Positions 1-8,313 of a stretch of 64,000 nt of DNA are shown in pieces. The position numbers were made by a program, and so were the translations under genes. Positions within the stretch are counted from its first letter, which is position 1, and every line of letters starts with the position of its first letter. Source of the stretch: Bacteroides mediterraneensis (lineage in GTDB: Bacteria; Bacteroidota; Bacteroidia; Bacteroidales; Bacteroidaceae); contig NZ_LT635783.1 of assembly GCF_900128455.1 (NCBI RefSeq), positions 3,594,359-3,658,358 on the forward strand, given 5' to 3'. The notes under the pieces are model-generated. The model had not been told where the DNA came from. It made no database searches and saw only the letters and a list, made by a program, of their open reading frames with translations.

Positions 1-2501
1 TCGTTCAGCATCTGGCCTTCATAATAGGTGTTCAAAGAATTTGACGGGTTCGGATAACGGGTAATTTTCTGCTGTGCATCAGACATGTTGAATGATACGC
101 CATATTTGAAATCACCAATCTGGTCACGCCATCCCAGTTCAATTTCAAAACCGTAAGATTTCATATCACAGTTATTTACCTTGGGAACAGTGGCGCCCAG
201 CAATGAAGACAATTCAGGAGCCGGACCTACCATGTCCAAAGTCTTGCGAACGAAGTACCCGACGCTACCCGTCAAACGGTTGTTCAGCAATGCAAAATCA
301 AGACCCAAGTCCCAAGACTGGATGGTTTCCCATGTCATCAAAGAGCTTACCAGTCCCGGATTGGAAGAATAGCTGGGCAAAGAGCCGTTTACAATCCAGG
401 AATAATTTGTTCCTACCGGCATAGACTGATAGAACGGATACCAGTCGTCGGTATTCGTATTACCAAGCTGTCCCCACGAAGCTCTCAGCTTCAACGTAGA
501 AATGGTACTCTTTTCACCGAACTTCTCGAAGAAACCTTCACGTGCTATGTTCCATCCCAGAGAGAATGAAGGGAAGAAGCCCCATCTCTTATCTCCGACA
601 AAACGGGAAGAGCCGTCATAACGGCCGTTAATTTCTGCCATATAACGATCTTTGTATGCATAGTTGATACGGCCAAAGAAACCGGCCACCGCATTATGCG
701 CATATCCACCAGTTGCAATATCTGCATCAACGGCAGTATTCAGCGTGGGAACTTCCGGTGAAATCAAACCGTCACGCTGTCCTGTAATACTACGGGTCGA
801 ATATTTTTCAGCATTGAAACCAAGCAGGACCTTAAAGTAATGACCGCTCTTGAATGTTTTTGAATAGTCCGTATAAATATTGGTGGCATAGTAATTTTCT
901 TTGTAACCATACTCATTTACCCGGCTTTGTCCTGGAGAGTAAGTTCCGTCTCCCATTCCCCAAGCCATAGGCTGCTGGTTACCGTTTACGTCCCAGTAAT
1001 AAACAGGGAGTACCTCCCAATGCTCAAAATCGGATTGGGTACGAATGGTTCCCTCCAGATTGATGTGCCAGTCTTTGATAGGTTCAAATACAACCGCCAA
1101 CTGGTTGGTATAAAAATCCTTGTTTTTGGTCTGCAAACCGCCATTTTCCATCTGTTCGATTTCACTTTCATTCATGGGAAAGCCATTCGGGTCGTATGCA
1201 GGCTGGATAGGCCATTTACGGGCTACATTGTGGAAGAACAAACCACTCATATAAGACGGACGTCCATAATCTTCCCGGGTCCAACGGGTGGTATAAGTCA
1301 ATCTGGCCCAGCTGGCAAGCTGTGTAGTGATTTTTCCATTCAGTGTATAACGGTTCATGTAATCCTCACCATGACGCAACAAACCGTTTTGTCCCAAGAA
1401 GTTTCCACTCAATACATACTGGGTCTTTTCATTACCTCCACTTACACTGAGGTTATGCTCCTGGGAAGGAACCCAGCTCTTATAAAATTCCTTAAACCAG
1501 TCCACATTATCATAAGCGCCTTCGTTCCACTTGGCCCATACATTACCATTAGCGACAGTTGACTGTGTCAGTTTGCCCTCCATGTAATCTTTAATATTCT
1601 GCATATACGCATCATTAAAGATAGGAGCATTACCGTCATTCACATTGGCTGCATTGAACATGGTGGCAAAGTCATAAGAATTGGCCATTTTCGGAATGCC
1701 GATACCGTCATTGAAACGAACGTTTCCAGAATAATTTACGTGAGTTTTTCCAGCTTTACCGTTCTTGGTTGTAATCAGGATAACACCGAATGCAGCACGT
1801 GCACCATAAATTGAAGAAGAAGAGGCATCCTTCAACACAGAAATGTTTTCAATATCGTTGGGGTTCAATGTATTCATATCACCTTCCACCCCATCAATAA
1901 GTACCAGAGGTGACGCACTTGAACCGGAACCCAAAGTACCTGTACCACGGATATTGAAGTTCATGGTCGCATCCAATGAACCACCGCTACTGCTTACAGA
2001 CATATTCAAGCCGGGAATCTGTCCTTGCAAAGCCTGCGACACATTAGAAACAGGACGTGAAGCCAACGCTTCTGAATCAACCATGGATACGGCACCTGTT
2101 ACATTGACCTTCTTCTGTGTACCATAACCAACGACTACCACTTCATCCAGAATCTGTGAATCATCTTTCAAGGTAATTTCAAGATTCTGGCCATTCCATA
2201 CAATTTCCTGAGTCTTATATCCCACAAAAGAAATCTGGATGATATCCCCTTTTTTCACGCCAGATAAAGAAAAATCTCCATCTAACCCCGTAATCGTACC
2301 GTTGGCAGTACCCTTTACTACCACAGAAGCTCCGATTACGGTTTCCCCTGCAGCATCTTTTACGACGCCAGTACAAGTTGACTGCTGCTGTACGCTCCGA
2401 GTCTCATCAACTTCAGGTACAGCCACTGCATACGCTGCTCCCGTAGAAGATATTCCTGCCAGAGCCAGCAACATACTGACTGATTTCATTTTTTTCAACA
2501 T
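1..2501 (-). CDS. SusC-family TonB-dependent receptor, 3' end outside window
   Basis: Outer-membrane TonB-dependent importer of the SusC/RagA family; these pair with a SusD-like lipoprotein to take up glycans or peptides. The frame is open from ATG 2501 to the window edge (833 codons), so the barrel end is missing. Visible: N-terminal signal peptide (MLKKMKSVSMLLALAG), a carboxypeptidase-regulatory-like domain around residues 40-115 containing GTITGLDGDFSL, the family hallmark LDEVVVVGYGTQKK, then the plug with NPNDIENISVLKDAS and IYGARAAFGVILITTK, and an aromatic-rich barrel. The substrate cannot be told. Its SusD partner would lie left of the window. An IS1380-type element sits upstream of its promoter. 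The family call is secure. Confidence 0.95.
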   Translation of the reverse strand, partial: MLKKMKSVSMLLALAGISSTGAAYAVAVPEVDETRSVQQQSTCTGVVKDAAGETVIGASVVVKGTANGTITGLDGDFSLSGVKKGDIIQISFVGYKTQEIVWNGQNLEITLKDDSQILDEVVVVGYGTQKKVNVTGAVSMVDSEALASRPVSNVSQALQGQIPGLNMSVSSSGGSLDATMNFNIRGTGTLGSGSSASPLVLIDGVEGDMNTLNPNDIENISVLKDASSSSIYGARAAFGVILITTKNGKAGKTHVNYSGNVRFNDGIGIPKMANSYDFATMFNAANVNDGNAPIFNDAYMQNIKDYMEGKLTQSTVANGNVWAKWNEGAYDNVDWFKEFYKSWVPSQEHNLSVSGGNEKTQYVLSGNFLGQNGLLRHGEDYMNRYTLNGKITTQLASWARLTYTTRWTREDYGRPSYMSGLFFHNVARKWPIQPAYDPNGFPMNESEIEQMENGGLQTKNKDFYTNQLAVVFEPIKDWHINLEGTIRTQSDFEHWEVLPVYYWDVNGNQQPMAWGMGDGTYSPGQSRVNEYGYKENYYATNIYTDYSKTFKSGHYFKVLLGFNAEKYSTRSITGQRDGLISPEVPTLNTAVDADIATGGYAHNAVAGFFGRINYAYKDRYMAEINGRYDGSSRFVGDKRWGFFPSFSLGWNIAREGFFEKFGEKSTISTLKLRASWGQLGNTNTDDWYPFYQSMPVGTNYSWIVNGSLPSYSSNPGLVSSLMTWETIQSWDLGLDFALLNNRLTGSVGYFVRKTLDMVGPAPELSSLLGATVPKVNNCDMKSYGFEIELGWRDQIGDFKYGVSFNMSDAQQKITRYPNPSNSLNTYYEGQMLN

Positions 2502-2605
2502 AATCCAATGTTTTAAGTTAGTATTTAAAGTCTAGGAATCATCCCTTTAGTTCTTGCTTTATATATTAGAAACGAATATTTTCACATTTTTATTCATACA
2601 GGTCG

Positions 2606-2613
2606 CAAAGGTA
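2606..2613 (-). promoter_or_regulatory. Putative -7 box for the SusC-family gene
   Basis: Reads TACCTTTG on the minus strand, matching the Bacteroides -7 consensus TAnnTTTG, about 105 nt upstream of the ATG at 2501. No TTTG box is seen 19-21 nt further up, as expected for an activator-dependent promoter. Confidence 0.5.
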
Positions 2614-2674
2614 AATCTTTTTTTAAAGCAATCCTAAATTCCGCAGCATTTTAGTTTAACTTATTTTATAAGTA

Positions 2675-2699
2675 CCTGAGCAACAAAAAGTTGCTCAGG
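2675..2699. repeat. Perfect hairpin at the probable left end of the IS
   Basis: CCTGAGCAAC and GTTGCTCAGG flank a five-A loop, a perfect 10-bp stem. It lies 70 nt before the transposase start and may shield the transposase from outside transcription or form part of the terminus. Confidence 0.75.
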
Positions 2700-2768
2700 A
2701 TTTTGCCATGTCAGATTTTTCACCTATCTTAGTGTTGCAAATCAAAATATGTATCAAACCCGACAGAC

Positions 2769-4055
2769 ATGGCAAAGGTAGCAATAAAATCTGAGAAACT
2801 CTCTCCTTTTGGAGGAATTTTTTCAATAATGGAGCAATTTGACTCCAATCTCTCATCTGTAATCGACTCAACCCTCGGTATGAGATGTAGGCTGTATGGT
2901 TATCAATACAGCGAAATCATCCGTTCGCTTATGAGCGTTTATTTCTGTGGCGGCTCATGCATAGAGGATGTCACCACTCATCTGATGTACCACCTCTCGC
3001 TTCATCCGACATTTCGCACATGCAGTGCCGACACGATTCTCAGAGCCATAAAGGAACTGACCCAGGATAACATTTCCTACACATCCGACACTGGCAAGAC
3101 CTACGACTTCAACACGGCAGACATGCTGAATACACTGCTCCTCAATTGCCTATTGTCCACAGGGCAGCTGAAAGAGGGCGAGGGGTATGACGTTGACTTC
3201 GACCACCAGTTCATAGAGGCTGAGAAGTTTGATGCGAAACCCACATACAAGAAGTTTCTCGGGTACCGTCCAGGTGTGGCTGTCATTGGCGACATGATTG
3301 TCGGCATAGAGAACAGCGACGGCAACACTAACGTTCGTTTCCACCAGAAGGACACGTTGAGGAGATTCTTTGAGAGGATTGAACAGAAAGGATTGACAGT
3401 CAATCGTTTCAGGGCAGATTGCGGATCCTGCTCAGAGGAAATTGTGGAAGAGGTCGGAAAGCATTGCATGACTTTCTATATCCGCGCCAACCGCTGCGGT
3501 TCGCTCTACGATGACATCTTTGCACTCAGAGGGTGGAAGAGAGAGGAACTGGGCGGCATTGAGTTTGAACTGAACTCCATTCTTGTTGAGAAATGGAAAG
3601 GGAGGGCATACCGTCTTGTAATCCAAAGGCAGAAGCGAATTGACGGTGAGATTGACCTGTGGGAAGGCGAATACACCTACCGCTGCATCCTTACAAATGA
3701 CTACGAGTCTTCCGAGAAAGAGATTGTCAAATTCTATAACCTCCGTGGAGGGAAGGAACGCATCTTCGATGAAATGAATAACGGATTCGGCTGGAACAGG
3801 CTTCCAAAATCCTTCATGGGAGAAAACACGGTGTTTCTTCTGCTTACGGCACTCATACGCAACTTCTATAAATTCATCATGGCGAGGCTTGACGTGAAGA
3901 GGTTCGGACTCAAAGCAACAAGCCGCATCAAGGCGTTTGTCTTCAAGTTCATCTCTGTGCCAGCCAAATGGGGCAGGACATCAAGGCAGTATGTGCTGAA
4001 TATCTATTCATGCAACAACGCTTATGCTGATGTGTTCCAGAATGACTTTGGATAA
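2769..4055 (+). CDS. IS1380-family transposase
   Basis: DDE-type transposase of 428 aa, the normal length for Bacteroides IS1380 members. The N-terminus (MAKVAIKSEKLSPFGGIFSI) and the following stretch RCRLYGYQYSEIIRSLMSVY are characteristic. Candidate catalytic residues include the Asp pairs around DVDFDHQFIEAEKFD (about 140-155) and FRADCGSCSEEIVE (about 215). The DDE triad was not assigned residue by residue. The frame is uninterrupted from ATG 2769 to TAA 4055, so the enzyme may be active. It is transcribed divergently from the neighbouring SusC-family gene. Confidence 0.9.
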   Translation: MAKVAIKSEKLSPFGGIFSIMEQFDSNLSSVIDSTLGMRCRLYGYQYSEIIRSLMSVYFCGGSCIEDVTTHLMYHLSLHPTFRTCSADTILRAIKELTQDNISYTSDTGKTYDFNTADMLNTLLLNCLLSTGQLKEGEGYDVDFDHQFIEAEKFDAKPTYKKFLGYRPGVAVIGDMIVGIENSDGNTNVRFHQKDTLRRFFERIEQKGLTVNRFRADCGSCSEEIVEEVGKHCMTFYIRANRCGSLYDDIFALRGWKREELGGIEFELNSILVEKWKGRAYRLVIQRQKRIDGEIDLWEGEYTYRCILTNDYESSEKEIVKFYNLRGGKERIFDEMNNGFGWNRLPKSFMGENTVFLLLTALIRNFYKFIMARLDVKRFGLKATSRIKAFVFKFISVPAKWGRTSRQYVLNIYSCNNAYADVFQNDFG

Positions 4056-4378
4056 CACCGACAACTTATGGTCGTGACTTTGCGTATTGCCTCAAGTCGC
4101 ATGGTGGGGTAAGGGGCGTTTATATGTCTTTATGGTGACATTCGATGCACTGTGCCCCCTTTTTACTAACGATGCAGATTATTTTCGCTTCTGTATCATA
4201 TAGGCGCGTAGTTGCGGATTTGAGGGCAATCAAATATTTCAAATATTTTTCAGGAAATAAATAAAAAAGGAATGGATGATTTCGAAAAGTGTGAAAAAGG
4301 TGCTGAATTTTATAATGAATCTCCACTCTTACCTATCAGTTTTACAAGTGGCAGTACATGCACTTCAACACCTGTAAA
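4056..4378. other. Gene-free stretch: IS right flank and spacer
   Basis: Holds the presumed right part of the IS1380 element up to about 4254, then A/T-rich spacer. Short open frames here (for example 68 codons on the minus strand at 4120-4326) show no recognisable motif or promoter. I see no RNA gene. Confidence 0.5.
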
Positions 4379-4461
4379 AAAACGCAAGGACGTTTTAGTC
4401 CAAACGCACTTGCGTTTTAAGTAAAACGTCGAAGAGTTTTCCCTCAAACGCACTTGCGTTT
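4379..4461. repeat. Interleaved AAACGCA/TGCGTTT palindromes
   Basis: Two identical 16-bp palindromes, AAACGCACTTGCGTTT, lie at 4402-4417 and 4446-4461 (44 bp apart), and a related AAAACG/CGTTTT pair at 4379-4396. They follow the 3' end of the araC-type gene. One pairing gives a terminator; the repetition also resembles operator sites. Confidence 0.7.
4381..4416 (-). terminator. Intrinsic terminator after the AraC-family gene
   Basis: On the minus strand AACGCAAG pairs with CTTGCGTT over a 20-nt loop and is followed by seven T. It lies about 90 nt past the araC-type stop codon. Confidence 0.55.
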
Positions 4462-4503
4462 TTCAAGAAATACCAATATATTGATAAACAAGGTTTTACA
4501 AAT

Positions 4504-5391
4504 CTACATTCCAGACCTTTCTTCCTCTTCACAACGATAATGCAAAGGAGAAAGTCCAGTCTCTTTCTTGAAGAAAGTCCCGAAAGCGGAAGCATTGGGA
4601 AAATGAAATTCATCCGATATTTCCTGAATCGTTTTGTGGGAATTTTTCAGCAAGAGCATACTCCGGCGAATGATGGCCCGAAACACCAGTTCCTGTACCG
4701 TATATCCGCACACGGACTTTGACAAGGCTGAAAGATATTTGGGAGTCAGACAAAGCTTGTCGGCATAAAACGCCACTCCTCTCTCCTCCTTGTAGTATTT
4801 CTCCACCAGCCGAATCAGCTGGATAAAGGTGTCAATCTTGTGTCCGGCAGCCTTGTTCTCTTCCATCAACCGCCGGCTGTAAATGGCACAGAGCCGATAG
4901 GTCAGGGCCAGCAGCAACAGTTTCCGTTCATGATTTCCGAAAGGATTATCCGCGACATGCCGGTAACGGCTAATCAGTGTGATATAACGGGCAATGTCTT
5001 CTTCCTCCCCTGTGGCCCATACATAACAAGGTTCCGGAGTCAGTGTGGCATACAAATGCATGGCTACTACGGAACTGCCCAACAGTTCCCGGATAGAATC
5101 TACCCGATAGAACAAAATATCCACACGCAAGTCGTCCGTACATGTCCCTGCACAGAATTCCGTGGATTCGGACAAGAAAACCGTCTCTCCGGCTTTCGCC
5201 GTAAAAGGTTTCCGGTCCAAAGTAAACTGAAAACTCCCCTGCTCACAGACCACCAGTCCCAGATAATCCATCCGGAAAGTTTTCTGCAATATAGCTGGGA
5301 AAGCCTCCACCACGCCTCCCGAGCAACAAATATCCCTTCGTTCCACCAATGCCTGGTTCAAGCGCATTAAACGTTCTGTTTGTGTAGCCAT
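4504..5391 (-). CDS. AraC-family transcriptional regulator
   Basis: DNA-binding activator or repressor of 295 aa. The N-terminal ~170 residues look like a cupin-type sensor domain (FTAKAGETVFLSESTEFCAG). The C-terminal ~100 residues form the double helix-turn-helix of AraC/XylS proteins: LCLTPKYLSALSKSVCGYTV, then TIQEISDEFHFPNASAFGTF with FFKKETGLSPLHYR. It lies downstream of the efflux operon in the same direction but is separated from it by a strong terminator at 5438-5513, so it probably has its own transcript. The efflux genes are a plausible target by proximity only. Confidence 0.93.
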   Translation of the reverse strand: MATQTERLMRLNQALVERRDICCSGGVVEAFPAILQKTFRMDYLGLVVCEQGSFQFTLDRKPFTAKAGETVFLSESTEFCAGTCTDDLRVDILFYRVDSIRELLGSSVVAMHLYATLTPEPCYVWATGEEEDIARYITLISRYRHVADNPFGNHERKLLLLALTYRLCAIYSRRLMEENKAAGHKIDTFIQLIRLVEKYYKEERGVAFYADKLCLTPKYLSALSKSVCGYTVQELVFRAIIRRSMLLLKNSHKTIQEISDEFHFPNASAFGTFFKKETGLSPLHYRCEEEERSGM

Positions 5392-5437
5392 AATATCGGT
5401 TCAAGTTATTTTTACCTGCACGAAGATACACAAAAAA

Positions 5438-5513
5438 GCGTCACGGCAGAGGCTTCCAGAAATATTCCCCGCCGAAAATCTAGATTAAGAAACGAAAGAC
5501 CTCTCCGTGACGC
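5438..5513 (-). terminator. Intrinsic terminator of the efflux operon
   Basis: GCGTCACGG-AGAGG pairs with CCTCT-CCGTGACGC (one bulged base) and is followed on the minus strand by TTTTTTG. It sits between the MFS stop and the araC-type start. Confidence 0.85.
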
Positions 5514-5523
5514 ATGACTACCT

Positions 5524-7176
5524 TCAAGAAACAGGAATACTGTCCAGCTTCCTTTTCTTCCAGGGGATAAGCAGGAAAAAGACCGCACAGCCCAGACAAC
5601 CGTAGAAAGTCCAGCCGGACATCTCCTTGACCGCCGACAGCGTGGCTTGCACCTGTACAGTTCCCTTTGCCGACATAGCCGCCATCTGTTCGGCTTCCTG
5701 TCCGCTCTTACCCTGATACTGCATGCCTTGTACCGTCTGCACATAGGAAGCCGACACTTCCGGATTCAGCCGGTCGCGATTCTGTGCGAAACAGGTGACA
5801 TAATGCTGCTGACGGTGCTGCATCACGTTCGTATAAAGTGCCGTACCGATGCCGGGGCCCAGCACCATCCGCACGGTAAGCATAATACAAATCCAGGTAG
5901 AGAGATACTTATAGGGCATCCGCTGGTTGGCATACACTGCCGTCAGCGAATACAACAGCATCATTCCCGTAGCCCGGATGACGACCGGATACTTCATCCG
6001 CTCATACAAGCCGGCAGTCTGCACCTCAAAGTACATGAACAGGGCCGAAAGTCCAATCAATACGAAACCCAACGAGAACAAGTATTTCAAATGTACTCCC
6101 TTACGTCCCAGCATGACAGCAATGACACAGCCGATGAAATATCCCGCCATGCTCCAGTTGTTCAGGGCCGCATTCTGCCAGTTGTCTATTTTCATCCCCA
6201 CCCCGGTAAACACATTCACGAACAAGGCGCTGGAATTGAAAACCATCAACAGCAGGAACAACAAGATTCCTATCCGGATGGAACGCAGCTGAAAGATGTC
6301 CATCAAGAAATACGGAGAATGCTGTTTCTTTTCCATATACACAAAGAGAGCCGTAAAGCACACGGCACTCCCCGTAGCCCAGCAGATAGAAGGGTCATCG
6401 TACCAGTCGAGTACCTTGCCATACACCAGCACGTAAATCACCGAAGCACACATCAGACAGAAAATCACCACACTCCCGAATTTCCGGAAAGTGATGGGAA
6501 AACGGCGCGACACGTAGGTATGGTAGGGCATGGTGACAAACACCACCAGTATGGAAAGCAGCAACGCCCCCATCATGAAATAATAGACGTACTGCCATTC
6601 ATATTCGTATGCCAGCCAAGCGGTCAGCGAAGTGCCCAGCTGTCCGAGAATCATAAAAAACAGGTAAATAGTCGGCATGCTGACGCTTTTCTCGCCATCC
6701 AGCCTGTCCCACCCATCTGCATCCACAGGGTCATTTCCCGGCGTAATGTTGCGGGTGGCTTCCATCCCGAACGCATACTTAATCAGCGTAAACAGATTGA
6801 CCATCATCAGCACCATCCGCAGAAATCCCATTACCACACTACAGACAGCCAGCACATAAATGCTATCGGTCTTGGCGCAGACGTAGCTCAGCAGGTAAAG
6901 CAAAGAAAAACCAACGATGCACATCATCTTTTCCCGACGGAGGCACACCAGCTCGTAGAAGAAGGGCGAAAAGGCAGCCATTCCTACAGAGGTGAGAAAA
7001 CCGACAAACTGAATATGTTCCGACTGGATGCCCAGTCCACTGAGCATTTCCCCACTATTGGCGGTATAAACCCCACTTGCCGTCAGAATCGGCACAAAAA
7101 GCAGGACCAGAATCAGGATGCCCAGCGGTTTGGGTACCCAGTTATAGAACGGATAATTTTTAGGACAGGAAGGCAT
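5524..7176 (-). CDS. MFS transporter, inner-membrane pump of a tripartite efflux system
   Basis: 550-aa integral membrane protein with about 14 hydrophobic segments, the layout of DHA2/EmrB-type drug exporters. It probably uses the proton gradient to expel drugs or bile-type compounds through the HlyD-like and TolC-like partners encoded just upstream. Start ATG 7176 gives a short cytoplasmic lead and then TM1 (PLGILILVLLFVPILTASGV). A hydrophilic insert of about 30 residues near position 138-165 (GNDPVDADGWDRLDGEKS) splits two membrane segments and is unusual. Gap to the hlyD-like gene is 37 nt. The substrate cannot be told from sequence. Confidence 0.88.
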   Translation of the reverse strand: MPSCPKNYPFYNWVPKPLGILILVLLFVPILTASGVYTANSGEMLSGLGIQSEHIQFVGFLTSVGMAAFSPFFYELVCLRREKMMCIVGFSLLYLLSYVCAKTDSIYVLAVCSVVMGFLRMVLMMVNLFTLIKYAFGMEATRNITPGNDPVDADGWDRLDGEKSVSMPTIYLFFMILGQLGTSLTAWLAYEYEWQYVYYFMMGALLLSILVVFVTMPYHTYVSRRFPITFRKFGSVVIFCLMCASVIYVLVYGKVLDWYDDPSICWATGSAVCFTALFVYMEKKQHSPYFLMDIFQLRSIRIGILLFLLLMVFNSSALFVNVFTGVGMKIDNWQNAALNNWSMAGYFIGCVIAVMLGRKGVHLKYLFSLGFVLIGLSALFMYFEVQTAGLYERMKYPVVIRATGMMLLYSLTAVYANQRMPYKYLSTWICIMLTVRMVLGPGIGTALYTNVMQHRQQHYVTCFAQNRDRLNPEVSASYVQTVQGMQYQGKSGQEAEQMAAMSAKGTVQVQATLSAVKEMSGWTFYGCLGCAVFFLLIPWKKRKLDSIPVS

Positions 7177-7213
7177 AATTCTTCTTTTAAAGAAATCCTT
7201 GAAAACGTGATAC

Positions 7214-8290
7214 TCACAATTTGGCCTTGACGACCACCATCATACCGGCAGCCAGACGGGCATTGTCTTCCTCGGACAAGTCCGTGAAATCAATGCGCAC
7301 CGGAATACGCTGCTGAATCTTGACAAAGTTGCCGGCAGAATTGTCGGTAGGTACCAACGAATACTTGGCACCAGTAGCTCCGGAGATGGCCGTAATCTTT
7401 CCGGTAAACTCCCGGCCACTGAGGGCATCGACAGCAATCCGTACTTCCTGCCCCAGCTTCAGATTTTCCACCTGTGTTTCCTTGTAATTGGCCACTATCC
7501 ACTTCTGACTGTCCGGAAGAATGTACGTCACACTTTGTCCGGCAGTGATGTACTGCCCTTCTTCCAAGGCCCGTCGCCCCAGTTTCCCGTCACAAGGAGC
7601 CAGCACCACGGTATAGGAGAGATTCAGGCGGGCCATCTCCAAAGCCGCCTTCGCCCGCTGTATGGCAGCCTCTGTACTCTCCTTCCGGTTAGATACCTCC
7701 TTGATACCCGACATAGCCGCCCGCTGCTGACGTCGGGTTGCTTCCAGCTTCTTGCGGGTAGCCTCGTATTCCGTTTCAATCTGTTCCAGCTGAATCGGAG
7801 TAGCCGCATTGCGCTTTACCAGATTCTCGTAACGCTGACGGTCTTTCTCCAGCTTGGCCAGACGGATTTCAATTTCGGCAATCGAAGCCTCATAGACCGA
7901 AGCCGTGGTCTGCGTGGTCTGCAAGGTGGCATCCATCACGGTAGCTCCTGCCATCGCATCTTTCAGCGCGGCTTCTGCCTCCATCATCCGAATCCGGTAC
8001 TCCCGGTCGTCCAACACCAGGAGCGTATCTCCTTTATGCACTTGCTGATGCTCGGTAAAATAAATTTTCTTGATGTATCCCGATGCTCTCAGGTTTACCG
8101 GAGAGATATATTGTTCCACCTGTGCGTCGTTGCTCGTTTCCGTATGCTTGAAGTCCAGAAACATGCAGACCACTTCGACCACTCCCCACAAAAGGAGAAC
8201 GATTCCCAAAAGACTGGCCAGTAGCTGGCGACGACGTTGTTTTTTCAATTTCAAGGCTTTTTCCTGAAGCGTATGATTTGTAGTTTTCAT
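7214..8290 (-). CDS. HlyD/EmrA-type membrane fusion protein
   Basis: 358-aa periplasmic adaptor joining an inner-membrane pump to an outer-membrane channel. One N-terminal membrane anchor (LLASLLGIVLLLWGVVEVVC, about 22-41). Then a biotinyl-lipoyl-like half (VNLRASGYIKKIYFTEHQQV), a long alpha-hairpin coiled coil (about 100-210, rich in E/K/R/Q), the second lipoyl half (VLAPCDGKLGRRALEEGQYI) and a beta-barrel region with VRIAVDALSGREFTGKI. It lies 23 nt after the tolC-like gene and 37 nt before the MFS gene, so the three are one operon. Confidence 0.93.
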   Translation of the reverse strand: MKTTNHTLQEKALKLKKQRRRQLLASLLGIVLLLWGVVEVVCMFLDFKHTETSNDAQVEQYISPVNLRASGYIKKIYFTEHQQVHKGDTLLVLDDREYRIRMMEAEAALKDAMAGATVMDATLQTTQTTASVYEASIAEIEIRLAKLEKDRQRYENLVKRNAATPIQLEQIETEYEATRKKLEATRRQQRAAMSGIKEVSNRKESTEAAIQRAKAALEMARLNLSYTVVLAPCDGKLGRRALEEGQYITAGQSVTYILPDSQKWIVANYKETQVENLKLGQEVRIAVDALSGREFTGKITAISGATGAKYSLVPTDNSAGNFVKIQQRIPVRIDFTDLSEEDNARLAAGMMVVVKAKL

Positions 8291-8313
8291 ATACGATGCA
8301 TATTAAAAGTGAA

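Larger units (their letters stand above)
2675..4254 (+). mobile_element. IS1380-family insertion sequence (ends approximate)
   Basis: Contains one full-length IS1380-type transposase gene. The left end is placed at a CCTGAG hairpin. The right end is placed at TTTTTCAGG, giving two outward-facing termini that share only CCTGA. The implied length of about 1.58 kb is usual for Bacteroides members of this family. No 4-bp target duplication matches at these ends (AGTA against AAAT), so the boundaries are tentative; the transposase identity is not. Confidence 0.6.

Noticed and set aside
5647-7230. 527-codon plus-strand frame opposite the MFS gene
   Set aside because: His/Gln-rich shadow of a membrane-protein gene; no family motifs, while the minus strand gives a clear transporter.
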